From positions 1-12,183 of the forward strand of contig LGRX02013668.1 of NCBI GenBank assembly GCA_001247695.2: 12,183 nucleotides of DNA, read 5' to 3'. Positions 7,770-12,183 of this stretch are shown here, one piece after another; the stretch's first letter is position 1; each line of letters opens with the position of its first letter. The DNA is from Cymbomonas tetramitiformis (taxonomy: Eukaryota; Chlorophyta; Pyramimonadophyceae; Pyramimonadales; Pyramimonadaceae). The notes below the pieces were generated by a model. The model made no database searches and was not told where the DNA came from. It worked only from the letters and a program-made list of their open reading frames with translations. The translations under genes and the position numbers were made by a program.

Positions 7770-9278
7770 ATGAGGTATGGTCCGGGACCGGCTCAGAAGG
7801 CGACTGAGAAGATGAAGCGAGCGGTGAGGTGGCTGAAGAGATCCCACCCGGTCACAGTGGTGGCTCCGAGCGAGGCTGAACCAGAAGTACCACCAGCACA
7901 AGCATCCACCCCTACAGAGGTACAGATCAGATTCCCCCTGTTTGGGCGAGGGAGCCAGGGACACCCTTGTATCAAAGGTGTGTATCAACGTGCGTTGCAG
8001 CCATCAGGTGCTAGACGGGGAAGGTTCAGAGAGGAGGCGACGCCCCGGCAACTCTTCGGACGCGCGCTGAGACGACGGCTAGACCGCGCCAAACCGCCGC
8101 CACTGTCGCGAGCACAACAGCGAGTGCAACGTGACAGACCAGCAGCGTGGGAGGCAGCCAGGACACTGACGCGCAGGCGGCGGGAAGCAGAGGTGCATCA
8201 GCACAGGGTCAGGAGTGCTATGGTACGGGTGAAGGGCCGCATAGAGCACCTGAGGAAGATGGTGAAGGCGAGCAGGGAAACGGCAGCCGCCAGACCAGCA
8301 CCCTGGCCAGATGACCCAGTGCCGGAAGACTCCATCACCAGGTCTGCCCGCTGGACTGCCCTGATAGCGGAGGCCGGCACTTACCACCTACCTGACGACA
8401 ACTCCGACGAAGAACTGAACCCGCAGGAAGTGGAGCCAGGTTTGCACAAACTGGCCAGCATCAGGCCTGATATTGGCGTAGACGCGGGAGCGGGACGCTG
8501 GGGAGAATGGCTGGACGAACACGTGCTAGCTGCCATGGACGCGTCAGGGCCCACTCTCATGATTTTCTGGGCATGGATTGGTAAGGTGCGAGTGAAGGTT
8601 CTCATCGATACTGGGGCCTCCTCCAGTTTCACATCCCTAGAGACTGCGAAGAAGCTCAAGCTTCAACCATCAGCCCATGAGAAACCAATGCGAGTGCAGG
8701 TTGCAGATGGCACAGTCTACGACGCCAACTCTTGCATTCGACCCAAGCTCACAGCGGAGACGCGGAAGGGAAGTTATGCCAAGCAGGTGACTCTGCGAGT
8801 GATGCCCTTATCCTTGGGTGTGGACGTGGTGCTGGGGGGTGACTGGTTACGAGCACAGCGGCGGATCACCTTTGACTATGCACAGTATGGGAGTGTGCGG
8901 TTTGGCCATGGGTCACAGAAGGTAGTCATTGCGGGGTGCAATCCGGGGTCCTCGAACTCGGAGAGGGGTCAGGCTATGGGGCTAGTGGAGGCTCAGTTAA
9001 TCAGTACCAAGCAAGCTAGGAAGGACTTGCGGGCGCTGAAGAACAGCGGGCAGGAGGCCTACATCATGTACTTGGCGCCTGGCGGGACCTTCAAACCGGA
9101 AGCCTCTGACGACCCGAACTCACCTTTGGAAGCAGCAGCCGCCTTGTCATCATCAGAGTGTGACAACGCTAGCCTGAGGGGGGGGGGAAGACACCTCATG
9201 CGAGGAGGGCGAAGACAACGATGGCACAAAGGCGAGCATAGCGACCTTGGTTTCGGACACCAGCTCCTCGGACTCTGA
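7770..9278 (+). CDS. pro: Pol part 1: retropepsin-type aspartic protease
   Basis: The protease would process the Gag-Pol polyprotein. Its catalytic loop is L-I-D-T-G-A at residues 278-283 (catalytic D280), with the second conserved element V-V-L-G-G-D-W-L at 353-360, typical of Ty3/gypsy retropepsins. About 270 Arg-rich, low-complexity residues precede it. The frame has no stop from 7488, so it overlaps the last 142 nt of gag in the -1 frame; expression by -1 frameshifting is plausible and the ATG at 7770 need not be the start. After the protease the linker includes ISTKQARKDL, a segment often seen before Ty3 reverse transcriptase. The frame is lost near a run of ten G (9178-9187): downstream of it this frame reads junk to 9278, while the +1 frame continues an acidic linker into reverse transcriptase. 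Confidence 0.85.
   Translation: MRYGPGPAQKATEKMKRAVRWLKRSHPVTVVAPSEAEPEVPPAQASTPTEVQIRFPLFGRGSQGHPCIKGVYQRALQPSGARRGRFREEATPRQLFGRALRRRLDRAKPPPLSRAQQRVQRDRPAAWEAARTLTRRRREAEVHQHRVRSAMVRVKGRIEHLRKMVKASRETAAARPAPWPDDPVPEDSITRSARWTALIAEAGTYHLPDDNSDEELNPQEVEPGLHKLASIRPDIGVDAGAGRWGEWLDEHVLAAMDASGPTLMIFWAWIGKVRVKVLIDTGASSSFTSLETAKKLKLQPSAHEKPMRVQVADGTVYDANSCIRPKLTAETRKGSYAKQVTLRVMPLSLGVDVVLGGDWLRAQRRITFDYAQYGSVRFGHGSQKVVIAGCNPGSSNSERGQAMGLVEAQLISTKQARKDLRALKNSGQEAYIMYLAPGGTFKPEASDDPNSPLEAAAALSSSECDNASLRGGGRHLMRGGRRQRWHKGEHSDLGFGHQLLGL
9178..9187 (+). other. Run of ten G at a frame change
   Basis: This homopolymer stands where the protease frame must pass into the reverse transcriptase frame: TGA at 9175-9177 closes the latter just upstream and TGA-type closure of the former comes at 9276-9278. 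One base fewer would join the two. A replication or sequencing slip is the simplest explanation. A run of nine G at 2693-2701 in ORF1 does not change the frame. Confidence 0.7.
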
Positions 9279-11007
9279 AGATCTCGATGCGGACGAGGCA
9301 GCTCAGGAGCAAGTCTGCGCGGTGCGACCGGTAACGTGCCCCACGTCTGCCATCCCGACAGTACGAGAATGGGGACCTTACCCCGTACGAGCTCGGTGGG
9401 AGGCCTTCCACATGCTGCCCCGTGAGCGTAGAGAGAGCGCTGCGCAGGATCACGCGGAGGGGTTAAAGCCTGATTGGGAGCATGAGGCTCACCAGCTGTG
9501 GGAGACAGCGCAGGCGCCGCGGGAGCACAACAGTACTCCGTCAAGGAGAAAGGGGCGCAAACGGCGCGCGCCAGCAACTGCGGCACCGGTGGTGACAGCG
9601 GAGGGGGAACAGCATGGTAGCAGGTACAGCTGTTTCAAGAAGGAGAAGCCCGCGACACCAGCAGCGCCTGAGCAGACGCGAAGCAGTGGCGAGAACAACG
9701 AGGCCGAGCAGCGGAGCTGTGGTGAGGACGATGAGACCGAGCAGCGGAGCAGCGGCGAGGCCAAGCAGACCAAGCAGACCGCAGCGCAGGCGACACCTCT
9801 TGATGAAGAAGACGCAGAGGAGGTCCCTCAGTGGATATGGGACGAGCTGACGGAGCTGAAGAAGGTGTACGCGGACGTGGTGGGTATGGAGCTGCCAAAG
9901 GGTGTCGTGGACCGCGAGCACAAGTCCCCGCTGCGCGTGGACCCGGAGTACCGAGATGGGGCGAGGCATAAGCGGTGCTACAAGCTGTGTATGGAGGAGT
10001 TGCAACAACTTTGTGGGCAACTGGACGAGCTTTTGGCGAAGGGATACATCCGTCCCTCATCCTCACCCTGGGGCAGTCCAGTATTGATGGTGCCCAAACC
10101 CTCCAACCCCAAGGAGCTACGACTGGTGATTGACTATCGCCAGATCAACGAAATCACTGTGAAGGACCGCTACCTTCTTCCTGTTGTACCGTCCCTCATT
10201 GACAATCTGCAGGGGGCGACCATCTTCTCCACCGGTGACGCACTGTGGGGATTCTGGCAAGTACCCATGGAGGAGGATGCGATCGAGAAGACAGCCATGA
10301 CCACTCCGTTCGGGGCCTACGAGTGGCTGGTGATGCCTATGGGGCTGTCGAATAGCCCTTCCTGCTGGCAGCGGATGATGCAAAGGTACCTGGGACACCT
10401 CTCATTCGTGAGGGTGTTCGTCGACGACATCATGATCTTTAGCAAGAATCCAACTGAACACCTTGGTCATTTGAAGCAGGTGTTGGAGGTTTGTCGTCAG
10501 AACAAGGTTTGGCTGAAGGAATCGAAGCTGCGGTGCTTCAAGCGCTCTGTACGGTTCCTCGCGCATGTCATTGATCATGAAGGATGCCGACCCCAGCAAG
10601 ACAAGGTCGCAGCGGTGAAGGATTGGCCCAAGCTGGAGACGGTCAAGCACGTGAGACGGTTCCTGGGACTAGCTGGGTTCTACAGGCGGTACATCCAGGG
10701 ATTCTCTGACCTTGCGCACTCGCTCACCAAGCTGACCAAGAACTTGGTACCCTGGGAATGGGGGCCAGAGCAGGAGCAGGCGTTTGCGCGGCTCAAGACG
10801 GCCCTCACTACCGCCCCCACGTTGATACTGCCGGATCAACGTGGCAGCTCATCGGGGTACCAGTCCGTTCGTGGTCCAGACCGACGCCAACGCTGTGGCG
10901 CTTGCTGGGGTGTTGATACAGGACTTGGGGAAAGGACTGCAACCCATCGCCTTCGAAAGCAAGCAGTTCTCTTCTGCGGAGCAGAATTACCATGCAGGAG
11001 AACGTGA
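9247..11007 (+). CDS. pol: Pol part 2: Ty3/gypsy reverse transcriptase
   Basis: This part copies the element RNA into DNA. Numbering from the TTG at 9247, it has an acidic start, a basic patch (about 100-110), three 11-residue repeats (RSSGENNEAEQ-like, 145-177), then the polymerase. Motifs seen: V-I-D-Y-R-Q-I-N (D296), motif A as T-G-D-A-L-W-G-F-W-Q (D331), F-G-A-Y-E-W-L-V-M-P-M-G-L-S-N-S-P, the catalytic F-V-D-D box (391-394), and the connection motif R-R-F-L-G-L-A-G-F-Y-R-R-Y-I. These are Ty3/gypsy type. The frame is closed by TGA at 9175-9177 just before the G run, so 9178-9278 is the only place where the protease frame can pass into this one; TTG is unlikely to be a true start. At the far end the coding frame moves +1 between 10841 and 10867; the residues after L-P-D-Q here are out of frame. 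Confidence 0.92.
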   Translation: MVSDTSSSDSEDLDADEAAQEQVCAVRPVTCPTSAIPTVREWGPYPVRARWEAFHMLPRERRESAAQDHAEGLKPDWEHEAHQLWETAQAPREHNSTPSRRKGRKRRAPATAAPVVTAEGEQHGSRYSCFKKEKPATPAAPEQTRSSGENNEAEQRSCGEDDETEQRSSGEAKQTKQTAAQATPLDEEDAEEVPQWIWDELTELKKVYADVVGMELPKGVVDREHKSPLRVDPEYRDGARHKRCYKLCMEELQQLCGQLDELLAKGYIRPSSSPWGSPVLMVPKPSNPKELRLVIDYRQINEITVKDRYLLPVVPSLIDNLQGATIFSTGDALWGFWQVPMEEDAIEKTAMTTPFGAYEWLVMPMGLSNSPSCWQRMMQRYLGHLSFVRVFVDDIMIFSKNPTEHLGHLKQVLEVCRQNKVWLKESKLRCFKRSVRFLAHVIDHEGCRPQQDKVAAVKDWPKLETVKHVRRFLGLAGFYRRYIQGFSDLAHSLTKLTKNLVPWEWGPEQEQAFARLKTALTTAPTLILPDQRGSSSGYQSVRGPDRRQRCGACWGVDTGLGERTATHRLRKQAVLFCGAELPCRRT

Positions 11008-11677
11008 GTTGGCAGCGATTCATCACTGCACAACTCAAACGTGGAGACACTACCTCATCTTCACGGAGTTCCGACTCATGGGAGACCACGCCCCGTTGAA
11101 GTGGCTCTTCGCGCCAGGCCGGGAACTCAGCAGGCGGCAGGCGAGATGGTACGAGGACCTGGTGGAGGTGGGCGTGCATGCGATGGAGCACGTGCCAGGG
11201 CGCACACTGGTGGTGCTAGACGCGGCCTCTCGCCGACCAGACTATGTGCAAACCTCAGCGAGGGAGGGGCTCAAGGAGGCAGGATACGTAGACCTGAGCA
11301 CCGACCAGCCAGTGTCAGTTGAGGACGGAAAGCGAGCTGCAGGTGCCAAGGGGAAACCAGCGGAAGTACCCAAGGCCAAGGCTGAGGTGAATGCAACGGT
11401 GGAGGAGAAGAAGGTGGAGAAGAAGGACCCCAACTCTTCACTGGATGCGGGGTTCAGCTCATCAAAGGAGGAGCGAGGACGAGGAACACCCACCAGTGAG
11501 CCCACCAGTAGTGAAAAGGAAGCTGTCGCAGCTCATTGGACTGTGGTGGGCAGACCCTCCCGACCTGTGGCGCGATGCCATGGACACAGTGGCCACAATG
11601 GCAGCAGCCTCTGCTTTCGCAGGCGTAACTACGAGAGCGCAACGAGCGGTAGCAGCAGAGCAGCCAACAACAGGTGA
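10841..11677 (+). CDS. pol: Pol part 3: RNase H and linker
   Basis: RNase H degrades the RNA of the RNA-DNA hybrid during reverse transcription. The domain starts P-F-V-V-Q-T-D-A, and candidate catalytic acids follow in the usual order: D15, E56 (in G-E-R-E-L-A-A-I), D82 (G-D-H-A-P-L-K-W) and D127 (L-D-A-A-S-R). The frame is open only from 10826 (TGA at 10823-10825), and the listed start is GTG, so this is a frameshifted continuation of reverse transcriptase rather than a separate gene. GGGG at 10854-10857 is a likely place for the one-base change. After residue 135 comes a Lys/Glu/Ala-rich linker. Beyond about residue 205 the protein becomes poor in sense, while the +1 frame becomes protein-like, so the true frame changes again at about 11440-11500. 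No integrase zinc finger or D,D-35-E motif is present. Confidence 0.88.
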   Translation: MAAHRGTSPFVVQTDANAVALAGVLIQDLGKGLQPIAFESKQFSSAEQNYHAGERELAAIHHCTTQTWRHYLIFTEFRLMGDHAPLKWLFAPGRELSRRQARWYEDLVEVGVHAMEHVPGRTLVVLDAASRRPDYVQTSAREGLKEAGYVDLSTDQPVSVEDGKRAAGAKGKPAEVPKAKAEVNATVEEKKVEKKDPNSSLDAGFSSSKEERGRGTPTSEPTSSEKEAVAAHWTVVGRPSRPVARCHGHSGHNGSSLCFRRRNYESATSGSSRAANNR

Positions 11678-12183
11678 TGACCCAGTGTCTCCCTTGGACG
11701 CAGAAGTTGCTCTGTCAGAGACACCCCCAGCACAGTCGCCCACAGTAGCAACTCAGAAGCAACAACGGCAGCCAGCAGCACAACGAACGCAGACAGCGGA
11801 GCAGCAGCCAACAGCAGAGCAGCAGCAGCCAACAGCAGCGGCGCAACAGCGGCAAGCAGCAGCAGCCGGGCAGCAACCAGTAACAGCGGCAACAGAGCGG
11901 CAGCAATCAAGTCCAAGAATCCGACCTGGAGAACCGCTGGTGGACAAGCAGGATTGGAAGCTGATCTCTTCAGAGTTCGCCAGGCTGCAGAGCAAGTACT
12001 CTCGGGTGCTGGGTGGACCGTTTCAGGTGGACGCGTGTTGTGACGCTATGGGCCAGAATCGGCAGGTGAGCACCTTCTGGACTGACTGCCTGAACGAGCA
12101 GTGGAGGGGCCGTATCGTCTGGTGCAATCCCCCCTTTTCAGACCCTAACGTAAGCATCGATGACATTCTGAGACATTATGCAT
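11391..12183 (+). CDS. Dam-like N6-adenine methyltransferase ORF, 3' partial
   Basis: The frame is open from 11391 (TGA at 11388-11390) to the window edge, at least 264 codons. The first 25-35 residues are probably out-of-frame shadow of the RNase H linker. From about 11480 it is protein-like: a Trp-containing segment (L-I-G-L-W-W-A-D-P-P-D-L-W), then a Gln/Ala/Thr tract coded by CAG/CAA (about 11757-11910), then a domain with F-Q-V-D-A-C-C-D (D214) and, 32 residues on, W-C-N-P-P-F-S (N246-F249). N-P-P-[FY] is the catalytic motif of N6-adenine methyltransferases, and the spacing with a preceding T-F-W-T-D..L...W..R-I-V-W matches the phage-type Dam family (Pfam Dam). Such domains are known from DIRS-type retroelements, where they follow RNase H. 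Here it follows a Ty3-type RNase H in the next (+1) frame. The rest of the domain and anything downstream are cut off, so activity cannot be judged. Confidence 0.7.
   Translation, partial: MQRWRRRRWRRRTPTLHWMRGSAHQRRSEDEEHPPVSPPVVKRKLSQLIGLWWADPPDLWRDAMDTVATMAAASAFAGVTTRAQRAVAAEQPTTGDDPVSPLDAEVALSETPPAQSPTVATQKQQRQPAAQRTQTAEQQPTAEQQQPTAAAQQRQAAAAGQQPVTAATERQQSSPRIRPGEPLVDKQDWKLISSEFARLQSKYSRVLGGPFQVDACCDAMGQNRQVSTFWTDCLNEQWRGRIVWCNPPFSDPNVSIDDILRHYA

Larger units (their letters stand above)
4706..12183 (+). mobile_element. Ty3/gypsy-type retroelement, 3' end outside window
   Basis: Gag with a CCHC knuckle, aspartic protease, reverse transcriptase and RNase H follow each other on one strand in the order typical of Ty3/gypsy elements. 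A Dam-like methyltransferase domain comes next. Integrase, 3' LTR and polypurine tract are not reached. The reading frame changes four times, so this copy is probably not functional unless some changes are recoding sites or sequence errors. The true 5' boundary is unknown; it may lie in the right arm, or at about 1191 if the inverted repeat is a later insertion into one larger element. Confidence 0.75.

Noticed and set aside
9489..10066. Long minus-strand ORFs opposite reverse transcriptase
   Set aside because: They are Leu/Arg/Pro-rich shadows of GC-rich coding sequence on the plus strand.

Overview
This window is a stack of mobile elements from a eukaryotic nuclear genome. No host gene, rRNA, tRNA or CRISPR array could be recognised. 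The Ty3/gypsy-type pol, a nonautonomous DNA transposon with an 8-bp target duplication, CAG/CAA-encoded glutamine tracts and a Dam-like methyltransferase domain beside a retroelement would fit a repeat-rich genome such as that of a green or charophyte alga. That placement is inference and weak; the window alone does not fix the species.

Layout. Bases 1-742 are a 16-bp GC-rich minisatellite split by a 604-bp hAT-like MITE (65-668) with clear ends and target duplication. Bases 743-1406 hold no gene, only small stem-loops and a possible LTR end. A candidate primer-binding site at 1409-1417 is followed by a pyrimidine-rich leader with degenerate repeats of about 150-165 bp. A glutamine-rich, gag-like ORF then starts at 2086, has one frameshift at its Gln tract, and carries a 102-bp (34-residue) tandem repeat. 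It is cut off at about 3402.

Bases 3402-5912 form a long, nearly perfect inverted repeat: arms of 1255 and 1207 bp around a 49-bp spacer. The outer end of each arm carries the first ~88 codons of a gag gene. On the left the fragment is on the minus strand and goes no further; on the right it continues into a full gag ORF with a CCHC knuckle (5650-7629).

Downstream, all on the plus strand, are a retropepsin-type protease ORF (7770-9278), Ty3/gypsy reverse transcriptase (9247-11007), RNase H (10841-11677), and an ORF open at the window edge (11391-12183) that ends in a Dam-like N6-adenine methyltransferase domain. These read as one pol polyprotein broken into consecutive frames. The gag-to-protease change is -1 with a 142-nt overlap; the next three changes are all +1 and lie in short intervals. 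No integrase or tyrosine recombinase is seen before the window ends.

Most interesting points: the methyltransferase-like domain placed directly after RNase H in a Ty3-type pol; the long inverted repeat carrying the gag 5' end, which could be transcribed into a long hairpin RNA; and the MITE whose excision in silico would restore the minisatellite.
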